Source: Halobacillus shinanisalinarum (GTDB taxonomy: Bacteria; Bacillota; Bacilli; Bacillales; Halobacillaceae). Taken from it: a stretch of DNA of 64,000 nt. Below are positions 46,963 to 56,164 of the stretch, piece by piece (the stretch's first letter is position 1; every line of letters starts with the position of its first letter). Where the stretch lies: positions 3,143,501 to 3,207,500 of the forward strand of contig NZ_CP095074.1 of assembly GCF_022919835.1 (NCBI RefSeq), read 5' to 3'. The translations under genes were made by a program, and so were the position numbers. Under the pieces are notes generated by a model. That model worked only from the letters and a program-made list of their open reading frames with translations. It was not told the origin of the DNA and did no database searches.

Positions 46963-47559
46963 ATGCATTTAGTTGATGAAGGAACAGACATCAAGCCCGG
47001 TATCATTAAGTTGGCTTCTAGCAAAGGGAAAATTACTGAATATGAAAAAATGTTTTTCCGAACGGCAGTAAGAGCGAAAAAAGGAACAGGTATTGTCCCC
47101 TTCTAACCCATACTCAGGAAGGAACCATGGGACCAGAACAAGATTCTTTTTGATTGAAGAAGGCGCTGATCCATTGAAAATCGTAATTGGGAATATGTGT
47201 GGAGCCACGGACATCAATCAACATCTCCTGACGTTAAATCAAGGTGTCTACATTGCATTGGATCGATTTGGTTTACAAGGCAGTGTAGGCGCACCATGAA
47301 CGAAGCGAGAATGACAGTATTGATGGGGCTTCTGGGACAAGGTTATGACAAACGAATCTTCCTTTCCCCATGACACGGTAAATGTTTGGTGGGGGAGAGA
47401 GACCCAGTTATGCCAGAAGCTGTCCAACATCTTCTTCAAAATTGGAAGCCTGATCATATTTTCCAGCGTATCGTTCTTGATATAAAGAAGCGCGGGGTAA
47501 CGGACGCCCAAGTTCTGCAAATGTTCGAACAAAATCGAGCTGCACTTTTTTCCTCATGA
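46963..47559 (+). pseudogene. decayed phosphotriesterase-family (PHP) protein, C-terminal two-thirds
   Basis: In changing frames the sequence follows bacterial phosphotriesterase homologues: DIKPGIIKLASSKGKITEYE, then FLIEEGADPLKIVIGNMCGA, DINQHLLTL, GVYIALDRFGLQGSVGAP, and MPEAVQHLLQNWKPDHIFQR. At least three shifts or stops break it, and the N-terminal HxH metal site is absent. It was probably an operon partner of lcfA. Confidence 0.8.
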
Positions 47560-47566
47560 CCTTAAG

Positions 47567-47593
47567 AAGGAGTCCCGTGAAGGGGCTCCTTTT
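47567..47593 (+). terminator. terminator after lcfA and the PTE remnant
   Basis: AAGGAG-CCC pairs with GGG-CTCCTT across a short loop, followed by TT. Confidence 0.75.
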
Positions 47594-47638
47594 AATCCGG
47601 GATGGTCTAGAGTTTTAAATAGGCTCACTCTCAGTTTT

Positions 47639-48430
47639 TTAGATTTGAAAAATCATATTAACCCCCATGATAATGACCAAAGCAGAAAGCAATCGAGTAA
47701 TGGTGACGCCTTTCACCTTTTTCGACAGTATAGCTCCGGTCTGGGCACCTGCAAGTACCCCTATACCGCTCCAGGCAACGATAGACCAATGCACTGCTCC
47801 AGTCGCAATGGAAGGAAGTAGACCTACTAGTGAATACAAAGCAAGTGAAAAGATAGAGGTAGCCGTGGCAGTTTTTATAGAAAAACCTAACCCATAAGTT
47901 AAGATTGGTACCAAGAGCCATCCGCCTCCAATTCCGAAAAAAGAAGAAACAATACCAAGACCACTTCCGATTCCAAGTAGCTTCCATAAGTTTAAAATAT
48001 GATCACTGTTTTGCTTATCTTGTGGTAACGATCGGTTTTCTTCTGAGTTTGTTGGTTGATTATTTACTTGGGAAGGCTTTTTCAAACTCAGGAATAAGCC
48101 TAGCCCTATAAGGAGAACGGCGAATAAACTATAAAATACTGCATCTGGACTATACTTTACCAATTCCCCGCCGATAAACGTTCCCGGAAAAGCTCCAACT
48201 GCCAGCAGTAGTCCTGTTCGAAGTAAAACTCTTCGTTGTTTGAAAAATATAGGCAAACCGGCTACTGCATTTATAAATACAATGGCCAGACCTGTGGCAG
48301 CAGCAGATTCTGGTGAGATATTATAGAATGTTACTAATACTGGTACAAACAAGAACCCGCCGCCCGCACCTATGATGGTTCCATACGTACTTGCTACGAA
48401 TCCTAAAAAAATCAGTGCTAGGATAATCAA
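47639..48430 (-). CDS. TauE/SafE-family anion exporter
   Basis: A 263-residue membrane protein with the two repeated family motifs: STYGTIIGAGGGFLFVPVLV near 14-33 and SSFFGIGGGWLLVPILTYGL near 160-179. Eight or nine membrane helices are likely. The family exports sulfite, sulfonates or other small organic anions. Nothing adjacent fixes the substrate. It converges with lcfA and is followed upstream by the gbsA terminator. Confidence 0.9.
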   Translation of the reverse strand: MIILALIFLGFVASTYGTIIGAGGGFLFVPVLVTFYNISPESAAATGLAIVFINAVAGLPIFFKQRRVLLRTGLLLAVGAFPGTFIGGELVKYSPDAVFYSLFAVLLIGLGLFLSLKKPSQVNNQPTNSEENRSLPQDKQNSDHILNLWKLLGIGSGLGIVSSFFGIGGGWLLVPILTYGLGFSIKTATATSIFSLALYSLVGLLPSIATGAVHWSIVAWSGIGVLAGAQTGAILSKKVKGVTITRLLSALVIIMGVNMIFQI

Positions 48431-48508
48431 TTTTTTCTCCTCAACTTCCTAATTTATAGTACAAAGATGAATGACTTGATAAGTTATAGAAGTAAGTTGC
48501 AAATAAAA

Positions 48509-48559
48509 AAGACTGCCGCAAGAACAGAGGTATTCTGTATGCCTTTCTGCAGCAGTCTT
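48509..48559 (-). terminator. terminator of the gbsA operon
   Basis: AAGACTGC and GCAGTCTT, extended by GCA/TGC, flank a 29-nt loop. The minus-strand side ends in a T run. Confidence 0.75.
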
Positions 48560-48569
48560 AAAATAGGGA

Positions 48570-50041
48570 TTAGTTAAACCAGTTAATCGGCTCTGGTTTT
48601 GTGTTTTGGAAAATGTGTTTTACTTCTGTATACTCCTCAAGTCCCGATTTACCTAATTCACGACCGATTCCTGATTGTTTGTAGCCGCCCCAGGGTGCTT
48701 GAGCGAAGTAAGGGTGGAAGTCGTTAATCCATACAGTGCCCATCCGAAGTTCAGCAGCCACTTGATTAGCTTTAAGCGTATCTTCCGTCCATATACCGCC
48801 AGCTAAACCATAGATGGAATCATTGGCTAACTTGATCGCTTCTTCTTTCGTAGTAAAACGCTCGACCGTTAACACGGGGCCGAATACCTCTTCCTGGACA
48901 ATTCTCATATCTGTTGTACAGTCTGTGAATAGAGTCGGCTCATAAAAGAAACCGTTTTGTAATTCAGACGAATCAGGGCGTTTTCCGCCAGCACGTAATG
49001 TAGCACCTTCCTGCTTCCCTAGCTCTACATAGCCTTCCACTTTGCCGCGATGTTCGGCTGAAATCATGGGCCAGATTGTGTTGTCTCGTCAAATCCATTG
49101 CCGAGCTTGATGTTGTTCACACGTTCAACCAACTGGGAGACGAATTGATCATGGATTTTATCTTCCAAAATCAGTCGAGCCCCAGCGGAGCATACTTGAC
49201 CTGCATGGAAATAAGCGGCATTAAGTGCTTGATCCAGTGCTGTTTCCATATCAGCATCGGCAAAAACAATATTCGGATTTTTGCCACCCAGCTCTAAGGC
49301 GATGTTTTTCATGGTGTCGGCCGCAGATTTCATGATTTTTTTACCAGTGTGAATACCGCCCGTAAAGGAGATAAGATCTACCTGATCGTTATCGGCTAAT
49401 TCCTGTCCAACCGTTTCTCCAGCGCCTAACACTAGATTAAACACACCATTTGGTACCCCGGCTTCTTCTATTAACTCGGTTACTTTTACAGTAGTAAGTG
49501 GAGTGATTTCACTAGGCTTGATTACTACGGTATTACCAGCTGCCAGGGCAGGGGCAATCTTCCAGGAAGCTTGCAACAACGGATAATTCCATGGGGTGAT
49601 TTGGGCGCATACGCCTACGGGTTCACGAACAACCTTGCTCGCAGAATCAGTGATAGGGGAGTCAATGATTTCTCCGCCATCCTTGTCAGCAAGACCTGCA
49701 TAATAACGAAAGACTTCAGCGATATCATCCATATCTGCACGACTTTCTACTATTGTTTTTCCAGTATCCAGTGTCTCTAGTTCTGCTAGTTCCTCTTTAT
49801 CGCGTTCAATTAGAAAAGCGACTTTCGATAGTAGCTTTCCACGCTCCGAGGCAGGAGTGTGTCGCCAATCTCCGTTGTCAAAAGCAACTCGGGCGGCCTG
49901 GATCGCTTCTCGGACGATGCTTTGATCACCTTCAGTTGCTTTAGTGATAACTTCTTGGTTAAAAGGGTTAATAATATCACGGGTTTGTTCCGACTGTGGT
50001 TGGATCCATTCCCCGTTTATAAACATCTTTTGTCTATTCAT
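48570..50041 (-). CDS. gbsA: betaine-aldehyde dehydrogenase, -1 frameshift in the C-terminal third
   Basis: The N-terminal frame (50041 to 49064) covers MNRQKMFINGEWIQP, the nucleotide fold (ITPWNYPLLQASWKIAPALA), catalytic Glu in LELGGKNPNIVF and catalytic Cys in FHAGQVCSAGARLI. The frame then breaks at the GGG 49068-49070 and continues MISAEHRGKVEGYVELGKQE to 48570. Restoring one base gives FDETTQSGPMISAEHR, as in GbsA, and a protein of about 490 residues. It oxidises betaine aldehyde to glycine betaine. It closes an operon with FNR, Rieske and amidohydrolase genes. Confidence 0.88.
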
Positions 50042-50076
50042 GAGACATCCTCCTACTATAATAGATCTCCGTTCTC

Positions 50077-51069
50077 TTAAAAAAGGCTGGTACTATGCAT
50101 GGGTTGGACACGAGATTTAGGATCGATATAGGATTTGGCATAATTAATAGCTATCGGACCCTCTCCGAATCCTGAGGCAATAAGGTTTACCTTCCCTTCG
50201 TGGGTGGTGATATCCCCGGCGGCATAAATCCCTTTTATATTTGTTTCCATTTTAGGATTCACTACGATAGATTTCTTTTGCAGTTCTATTCCCCAATCCT
50301 GAATCGGTCCGAGGTTTGACTTAAACCCGTGACTGACAATAAGTGAATCAATATCCAACGTTTTTTCTTCTGTATTTTTCTTGTCCGAAATTGTTACTTG
50401 TTTCAACTCCCCATCCTTGCCTGAGAGAGAATGAATAACATAAGGAGTAAGCAAGTTAATAGAGGAAGCTTGTAATTGTTCTACACTTTGTTCGTGGGCA
50501 CGGAACTTGTCACGGCGATGAACCAATGTAACTTCTTCGGCCACAGATTCCAGGGTTAATGCCCAGTCAACAGCAGAATCTCCTCCACCCGAAATCAAGA
50601 CCTTTTTATTCCGAAAGGCTTCGATATCACTAACACTGTAATACAGGTGGGAACCTTCGTAATCTACAGCATTGTCAATAGGCAGTCGCTGTGGTTGAAA
50701 CGCTCCGACTCCGCCAGTAATGATCACTGTCTTGGAAAAATAAACACCACTCGTTGTTGTTACCTGGAATAATTGTTCGTCCAACTTTTCCACATGTGAC
50801 ACAGATGTATCCAAGGATACGTGCGGGTCAAAAGCTAGTGCTTGTTCCTCAAGTTGTTGAACGAGTGTCTTGGCTTTTACTTTGGGGAATCCGGCAACGT
50901 CATAAATATATTTTTCCGGATACAATGCTGTGAGCTGACCACCCAGTTCCGGCAGACTTTCAATTAAGTGAATATCCATGCCACGCATCCCGCCATAGAA
51001 AGCCGAAAACAAGCCGGCTGGGCCTCCTCCGATAATAATCGTGTCATGGATGTGTTGTTCTTGTTGCAC
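50077..51069 (-). CDS. ferredoxin/flavodoxin-NADP+ reductase, thioredoxin-reductase-like (YumC type)
   Basis: The 330-residue flavoprotein has the FAD motif GGGPAG (14-19), the family sequence ESLPELGGQLTALYPEKYIY near 37-56, the NADPH motif ISGGGDSAVDWAL near 160-172, and a C-terminal GDITTHEGKVNLIASGFGEG. There is no CxxC, which separates it from thioredoxin reductase. It should pass electrons from NADPH to a ferredoxin, here most simply the Rieske protein encoded 13 nt upstream. Confidence 0.92.
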   Translation of the reverse strand: MQQEQHIHDTIIIGGGPAGLFSAFYGGMRGMDIHLIESLPELGGQLTALYPEKYIYDVAGFPKVKAKTLVQQLEEQALAFDPHVSLDTSVSHVEKLDEQLFQVTTTSGVYFSKTVIITGGVGAFQPQRLPIDNAVDYEGSHLYYSVSDIEAFRNKKVLISGGGDSAVDWALTLESVAEEVTLVHRRDKFRAHEQSVEQLQASSINLLTPYVIHSLSGKDGELKQVTISDKKNTEEKTLDIDSLIVSHGFKSNLGPIQDWGIELQKKSIVVNPKMETNIKGIYAAGDITTHEGKVNLIASGFGEGPIAINYAKSYIDPKSRVQPMHSTSLF

Positions 51070-51082
51070 AAAATCACCTCAT

Positions 51083-51439
51083 TTATTTATAAACGATGAC
51101 ATAATCATCTTCTATTTTGACTGGAAAGCTTGGTAGTTTGTGTTTTGGATTGGCTAGCATTCGGCCGTCGTCTTTGACATTAAACTCACGTCCATGCCAA
51201 GGGCAGCGGAGAATTTCTCCATCTTGACAAAAGGTGTATTCTCCTGGGTTATCCGATTGCGGAGCGCCGCAAAGTTTTCCTTTGGACAAGGGCCCTCCCT
51301 GGTGGATACATTTATTTGTAAATGCGTAAAATTCCCCATCTGGAGTCTTACAAACGACGACAGAAATGCGACCAAGTTCAGTTTCTCGCAATTCTCCTGG
51401 CTGCATATCATTTACGTGACAAACCGTTTGTTGCTTCAT
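51083..51439 (-). CDS. Rieske-type [2Fe-2S] ferredoxin
   Basis: The 118-residue protein has both cluster motifs, CIHQGGP (Cys44, His46) and CPWHGREF (Cys79, His82), and no membrane anchor. It therefore resembles soluble ferredoxin components of ring-hydroxylating or amine-oxidising oxygenases. An 18-residue insertion between the motifs includes Cys57. It sits between the amidohydrolase and FNR genes. The terminal oxygenase is not in this window. Confidence 0.92.
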   Translation of the reverse strand: MKQQTVCHVNDMQPGELRETELGRISVVVCKTPDGEFYAFTNKCIHQGGPLSKGKLCGAPQSDNPGEYTFCQDGEILRCPWHGREFNVKDDGRMLANPKHKLPSFPVKIEDDYVIVYK

Positions 51440-51453
51440 TTTTGTTCCTCCTG

Positions 51454-52521
51454 CTACTTTAATTTTGGATAGAATGCTCTTGCATTCTCAGAAAATATCT
51501 TTTTCTTGAGATCGGGATCCAGGCTCGGTAGTGAACGATGCGGCGAATCAAAATCCCAATGGGGGTAGTCCGTGGCAAAGCAAATCATTTCATCTGATCC
51601 CATCTGATCAATAACGGATAGGAAATCCTTTTTATTTAATTCTTCTGATGGTTGGGTGCAAAAACGAACGTGTTCTTTCATAATTTCGCTAGGTTTTCTC
51701 TTGATCCAGGGCACTTCATGGCGAAGGTCGTTGTACTGTTGATCGAGTTTCCACATCAAGTGAGGAACAAAGGTAAATCCGCCTTCAATCATCATTAGTT
51801 TAAGATTTGGGAACTTCTCAAATACACCGTTAAAAATCATGTTCGTCACCTGCATCATGTGTGAAGTAGGCAGGAGGCTGTGCCACTCTATAAAGTATCT
51901 TGGCCATTTACCAAAGTAAACGGGAGGCTCATTATGGTGCATGCCGATCATCAAATCGTGTTTTTGGGCAGCCTCATAGATAGGGTGATAGTAAGGATCG
52001 CCCCACATCTTATCATCGATAGGCAATAGGATTTGAACCATCTTTGGATGTGATCCAACCCTTTCTATTTCACGAATAGCTCCATCACGGTCCTCCGCAT
52101 TAATATGGACAGAACCGTAAAGCCGCTCGTCTTTTTCCAACCAGTTCTCTATTTGCCAGTCATTGTAGGCTGAAGCTAGTGCCGTTGCCATCTCATACCA
52201 TCCGTGCATGGATGAAGGTGATGGATCAAGAGCCCCGGTTAGAATGCCGTATTCATGACCAATGTCATCAAGCAGTTGTTCCTGCATGAAAGGTAGATCG
52301 GATCCGGCCGGTCTGCCATCTGGTACGACAGCATCAGCGCGGTTAACCCCTGCTACAGACGGCTGTGTATAGGGCATATGTTTTTCCTGTATCCAATTCG
52401 CATCCTCGATATATCTTCTATATGGATTTTCTAAATACTTGAATAAATCTTTGTAAGTTACACTTTCGTGGATATCAACGTCAATAATTCTCTTTTTAGA
52501 TGATGGATTGTTGTTGTTCAC
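51454..52521 (-). CDS. amidohydrolase-2 family (ACMSD-like) metal-dependent hydrolase or decarboxylase
   Basis: A protein of about 355 residues with IDVDIHE at the N-terminus in place of the usual HxH, a His pair in IGMHHNEPPVYFGKW, MMIEGGFTFVPHLMWKLDQQ, and an Asp in CFATDYPHWDFDSPHRSL. These are hallmarks of amidohydrolase-2 proteins that decarboxylate or hydrolyse aromatic or small acids. I place the start at GTG 52521, 7 nt after GGAGG. The frame stays open to 52587. The substrate is unknown. Partners are Rieske, FNR and GbsA. Confidence 0.85.
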   Translation of the reverse strand: MNNNNPSSKKRIIDVDIHESVTYKDLFKYLENPYRRYIEDANWIQEKHMPYTQPSVAGVNRADAVVPDGRPAGSDLPFMQEQLLDDIGHEYGILTGALDPSPSSMHGWYEMATALASAYNDWQIENWLEKDERLYGSVHINAEDRDGAIREIERVGSHPKMVQILLPIDDKMWGDPYYHPIYEAAQKHDLMIGMHHNEPPVYFGKWPRYFIEWHSLLPTSHMMQVTNMIFNGVFEKFPNLKLMMIEGGFTFVPHLMWKLDQQYNDLRHEVPWIKRKPSEIMKEHVRFCTQPSEELNKKDFLSVIDQMGSDEMICFATDYPHWDFDSPHRSLPSLDPDLKKKIFSENARAFYPKLK

Positions 52522-52602
52522 ACTAAAACCTCCCGTTTGTTTTTTTATCGTATCTAGCACTATAGCAATATCTTTATTTAAGCCCAAACCCCAAAAAAGG
52601 CT

Positions 52603-52660
52603 GTGAGTAACACTCAGTGAGCTCAGTAACGCTCAGTGAACGTCAGTAACGCTCAGTAAT
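52603..52660. repeat. short direct repeats in the divergent intergenic region
   Basis: AGTAAC occurs at 52606, 52625 and 52645, alternating with CTCAGT at 52613, 52632 and 52652. This gives about three units of 19-20 bp related to AGTAACGCTCAGTGA. It lies between the divergent amidohydrolase and BCCT genes. It may be a repeated operator or an unstable tandem repeat. Confidence 0.7.
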
Positions 52661-52809
52661 GCATTTTCATTTTTATCAAGATCCCAATACCGTGTCTGTA
52701 ACCTGGATTACCCTGTATTTCCTGCAAAGGATGTTGTGGCGACTAGTCCAAAAGTAGAACAACTGTCGAAGCATAGGTATAATTAGCAGAAAGACCTCCG
52801 ATTGAGCAT

Positions 52810-52848
52810 AACTTTCGCTTGATCATAATCAATGATCAAGCGAAAGTT
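52810..52848. promoter_or_regulatory. 17-bp perfect inverted repeat before the third BCCT gene
   Basis: AACTTTCGCTTGATCAT and its exact complement flank the 5-nt loop AATCA. No T run follows, so a terminator is doubtful. The position 130 bases before the GTG start suits an operator or a leader hairpin. A TTG-started frame at 52819 inside it is not a credible gene start. Confidence 0.7.
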
Positions 52849-52980
52849 CCTATTACTTACCCGGTTGGCAAAAGTGTGAAAAGTGAGATTAAAGAACACT
52901 TGGTCCGTTTGGCACGTCTATTAATGTGTGCTAGTATATTAAACATTCGACAAAAAACACGATATATGAGAGGTGATTCG

Positions 52981-54502
52981 GTGAAGAATGTAACAATAGT
53001 ATTTTGGAATGCCCTCGCCATTTGTACGGCGGTGGTTATCTGGGGTGTCATTGCACCAGATCAACTAGAGTCTGTAACGGCAAAGGTAACTTCATATATT
53101 TCCACAACATTCGGCTGGTATTATTTGTTGATTATCATGTTAATGCTTGCCTTTTGTATTTATTTGATTTTTTCTCGGTTTGGCAATATTAAATTAGGAA
53201 AAGAAGACGATCAGCCAGCCTTTAGTTTGCTTTCCTGGTTTGCCATGCTCTTCAGTGCTGGGATGGGGATAGGATTAGTTTTTTGGACGACTGCTGAACC
53301 GATTTCCCATGCATTCAAAAACACCCCTGGGGCAGAAGCTGGATCTGATCAAGCCATAAAAGAAGCACTTCAGTACTCCTTTTTTCACTGGGGTGTCCAT
53401 GCATGGGCCGTTTATGGAATTGTGGCTCTAGTGCTGGCGTACTTCAAGTTTCATAGGGGGCGCCGGGATTAGTAAGTGCAACACTTGAGCCTTTGTTTGG
53501 GGAAAAAAGCATGCGTGGTGCACCAGGAAAAGTAATTGATACCCTGGCTGTTTTTGCTACAGTAGTAGGTGTGGCTTCCACGCTAGGTTTTGGATCAGCT
53601 CAGATTAATGGCGGACTATCATTTTTATTCAATATCCCCGTTAACTTTGGTGTTCAATTGTTAATACTTGTCCTTTCTACCGTTCTATTTATTGGTTCAG
53701 CCTGGACAGGTATAGGCAAAGGAATCAAGTATTTAAGTAACATTAATATGGGTCTAGCCTTTATCTTATTGCTTCTCCTTTTAATAGTAGGGCCGACGTT
53801 ATACATATTAAATATGTTTACGAGCACGCTAGGCGGATATATTACTAACTTCTTTGAGATGAGCTTTCACCTAGCCCCGTTAAATCAAGAAGGTCGAACG
53901 TGGATTAATAACTGGACCATCTTTTATTGGGCATGGTGGGTTTCCTGGGCACCTTTTGTGGGAATCTTTATTGCAAGAATCTCCAAAGGGCGTACAGTGA
54001 AAGAATTCATGCTTGGCGTATTGATTGTTCCATCGCTATTATGCTTTGTCTTTTTTGCCGTGTTTGGTGTCTCTGGGCTTTATCTCGAGCAGAACGGTAT
54101 TGCGGCCATTTCTGAATTTCCTTTAGCAACAGCAACCTTTGGAATGCTTCAGAATTATCCAATCGGTGAGCTCATGTCATTTATAACCATTCTGGTCATA
54201 GCGATATTTTTCATAACATCAGCTGATTCAGCAACCTTTGTTTTGGGAATGTTGAGTACCTCGGGGTCTTTGAATCCATCTAATTCTGTTAAAATGGTTT
54301 GGGGTGTATCACAATCGGCCATGGCGGCTATTATTGTGTACTTTGGGGAACCCAAGGGCTGCAAAATGTTCTGATCGTCGCAGCGTTGCCTTTCTCTGTT
54401 GTCATTCTATTAATGGGACTCTCCTTCTATAAAGTTGCAAGAAAAGAAATGAAACCAAAGCGTGAGAAAAGAAAAAAGCCAACTTTGCGAAAGGAAGCGT
54501 AA
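52981..54502 (+). CDS. BCCT-family betaine transporter, two -1 frameshifts
   Basis: Three frames join into one carrier. 52981-53460 gives KNVTIVFWNALAICTAVVIW and the glycine-rich SAGMGIGLVFWTTAEPISHA. The frame from 53460 gives APGLVSATLEPLFGEKSMRG and the signature WTIFYWAWWVSWAPFVGIFI. The last frame, to 54502, gives TQGLQNVLIVAALPFSVVIL. One missing G in each run (53456-53460 and 54345-54348) restores a protein of about 507 residues. The GTG start follows AGAGGTGAT. It is divergent from the gbsA operon, so it may import that pathway's substrate. Confidence 0.88.
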
Positions 54503-54584
54503 AAGATTCAAGAGGATGATCTTTTAACCGTTAAAGAGGTTTTACACTACTCCATTCACCATAAAAAAAATAATTCAAACAGGC

Positions 54585-54615
54585 AGGACGCTCCCGTTTA
54601 AGGGGGCGTCCTTTT
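54585..54615 (+). terminator. terminator of the third BCCT gene
   Basis: AGGACGC-CCC pairs with GGG-GCGTCCT, followed by TTT. Confidence 0.88.
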
Positions 54616-54748
54616 CCTTAGTTACATATGTATCATAAATTCATCCTAACTTGTTCCAGCAATGTTGCCATGCCTAAATTAGCTTTTATCATCATATTTA
54701 TGTGTGTAAGAAGAAGGAATCACACTTTAATAAAGGAGGAGAATTTTT

Positions 54749-55267
54749 TTGAATAGCTGTGAAGGCTTTTGGAGTTGTATTTCACCTGATGCTTGGGTCA
54801 CAAGCGGTGGAACGTTGGTAGGTGCATTTTTAGGTGCATTTATAGCGGGAATGATTACATTAACTGCTAATAAAAAGATGATTAGTGGACAGGAGAAACT
54901 CAGAAAAAGAGATAAAGATGACTATTTTAGAATTATTGCCCAGCAATTCATTGATCAGTTTGAGTTAGTAGATTCTATGATTCAAATGGTAATTGAAACA
55001 GGGTTTGAAGAGAAAAGTACGAAAGAGGTCGGAATTTCTATATCAGAAAAGGTGAAAAATATCGATGCTGCAGTGGATATTAGAAGCATGAATCCTGCTG
55101 ATTATAAGCTCATTCATAAATTATTAGAAGGACATAGGTATATTTCATATGAGTTAATCTATTTGTCGCATGAAAGCCCTCCAAATGTAGAAGTAGTAAA
55201 TATCATTCGCAATGAGCTGAGCGATACGTTGACACAATTAAAGAATCGGACTATGAAAGAAAGCTAG
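54749..55267 (+). CDS. uncharacterised protein with an N-terminal membrane segment
   Basis: The 172-residue product opens NSCEGFWSCISPDAWVTSGG and has one membrane helix (GGTLVGAFLGAFIAGMITL, about 20-38). A charged helical region rich in Lys/Glu follows. I do not recognise a family. Coiled-coil tendency is likely in 45-80. AAAGGAGGAG stands before a TTG start at 54749. It is monocistronic with its own terminator. Confidence 0.7.
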   Translation: MNSCEGFWSCISPDAWVTSGGTLVGAFLGAFIAGMITLTANKKMISGQEKLRKRDKDDYFRIIAQQFIDQFELVDSMIQMVIETGFEEKSTKEVGISISEKVKNIDAAVDIRSMNPADYKLIHKLLEGHRYISYELIYLSHESPPNVEVVNIIRNELSDTLTQLKNRTMKES

Positions 55268-55299
55268 TTTCTCTCCCAAACTAAACTCATAAATAAAAT

Positions 55300-55333
55300 A
55301 AACCCACCGAGAAGTGAAGTACTCGGTGGGTTT
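55300..55333 (+). terminator. bidirectional terminator between the membrane protein and the CAP protein
   Basis: AAACCCACCGAG pairs perfectly with CTCGGTGGGTTT across a 10-nt loop. Confidence 0.88.
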
Positions 55334-55354
55334 GGTAGCGTAGCCGCAATTGAA

Positions 55355-56164
55355 TTATTTACCAATGAACATTTGAGTCCAATAGTTTCCTTGTTCAGCA
55401 TATCCTACGCCAATGTGAGTGAAAGAAGGATTCATGATATTTTCACGGTGTCCTTGACTGTTCATCCACCCCTGGACAACTTGCTCGGGAGTAGTTTGTC
55501 CCATAGCGATATTTTCGCCAGCAGTCTTATAGTCGATTCCGTATTGTTTCATCATATCAAACGGAGATCCGTAAGTCGGGCTTGTGTGTGAGAAGTAATC
55601 ATTTTGCTGCATATCAAGTGACTTGTCTTTTGCTACTTTGCTTAATTCAACGTCCAATTCTAGTGGTGCTAATCCTTCTTGAGCACGTTCAGCATTTGTT
55701 AACTCTACTACCTTTTTGGCAAAAGCTGATACACTAGAGTTTTCAGCTGATTGTTGCTTGTTTTCCTGAGCTTGTGCTGGTTGTTCCGTTTTCGGTGGTG
55801 CCTCAGCTTGTGCTGGCTGTTCTACAGATTCAGTTGGCTGTTGCTCAGCTTTTGCCGGTGCATCTGACTTTTCCGGCTGTTGGTCAGCTTTAGCAGATTC
55901 ATTTGATTTTTCTGGCTGTGCTTCAGCCTTTTGAGGTGCTTCTTGATCTGAAGATTGCTCACCCTGAGCTGGTTGTTGCATTCCAATTTGTTTTAAAATG
56001 GATTGAACATTTCCTTTTTGTACCTCTCCATTTTCTACGTGCCAACCAGTCACGCAATCTATATTAACGTCCTTCTGATCTGCTGTTGATGCCTCAGTAT
56101 TAGTTGGAGCAAATAACAGCGATGCGGCTACGGCTCCAGACAGTATAAATGACATACCCTTCAT
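55355..56164 (-). CDS. secreted CAP/SCP-domain protein (YkwD-like)
   Basis: The 269-residue protein has a signal peptide (about 1-26, ending NTEAS), a short Cys-containing N-terminal segment, a low-complexity Gln/Pro/Lys/Glu-rich linker with QQPEKS repeats (about 65-145), and a C-terminal CAP domain (VVELTNAERAQEGLAPLELD, YFSHTSPTYGSPFDMMKQYG, AGENIAMGQTTPEQVVQGWM, GHRENIMNPSFTHIGVGY). It matches the YkwD class of Bacillus secreted proteins, whose function is unsettled. AAGGAGG precedes the start on the minus strand. Confidence 0.92.
   Translation of the reverse strand: MKGMSFILSGAVAASLLFAPTNTEASTADQKDVNIDCVTGWHVENGEVQKGNVQSILKQIGMQQPAQGEQSSDQEAPQKAEAQPEKSNESAKADQQPEKSDAPAKAEQQPTESVEQPAQAEAPPKTEQPAQAQENKQQSAENSSVSAFAKKVVELTNAERAQEGLAPLELDVELSKVAKDKSLDMQQNDYFSHTSPTYGSPFDMMKQYGIDYKTAGENIAMGQTTPEQVVQGWMNSQGHRENIMNPSFTHIGVGYAEQGNYWTQMFIGK

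Noticed and set aside
52603..52660. CRISPR array
   Set aside because: Units of about 20 bp without distinct spacers and no cas genes. These are simple direct repeats.
52819..52980. N-terminal extension of the third BCCT carrier
   Set aside because: It would begin inside the perfect inverted repeat and has no ribosome site. The GTG at 52981 has AGAGGTGAT and matches the family start.
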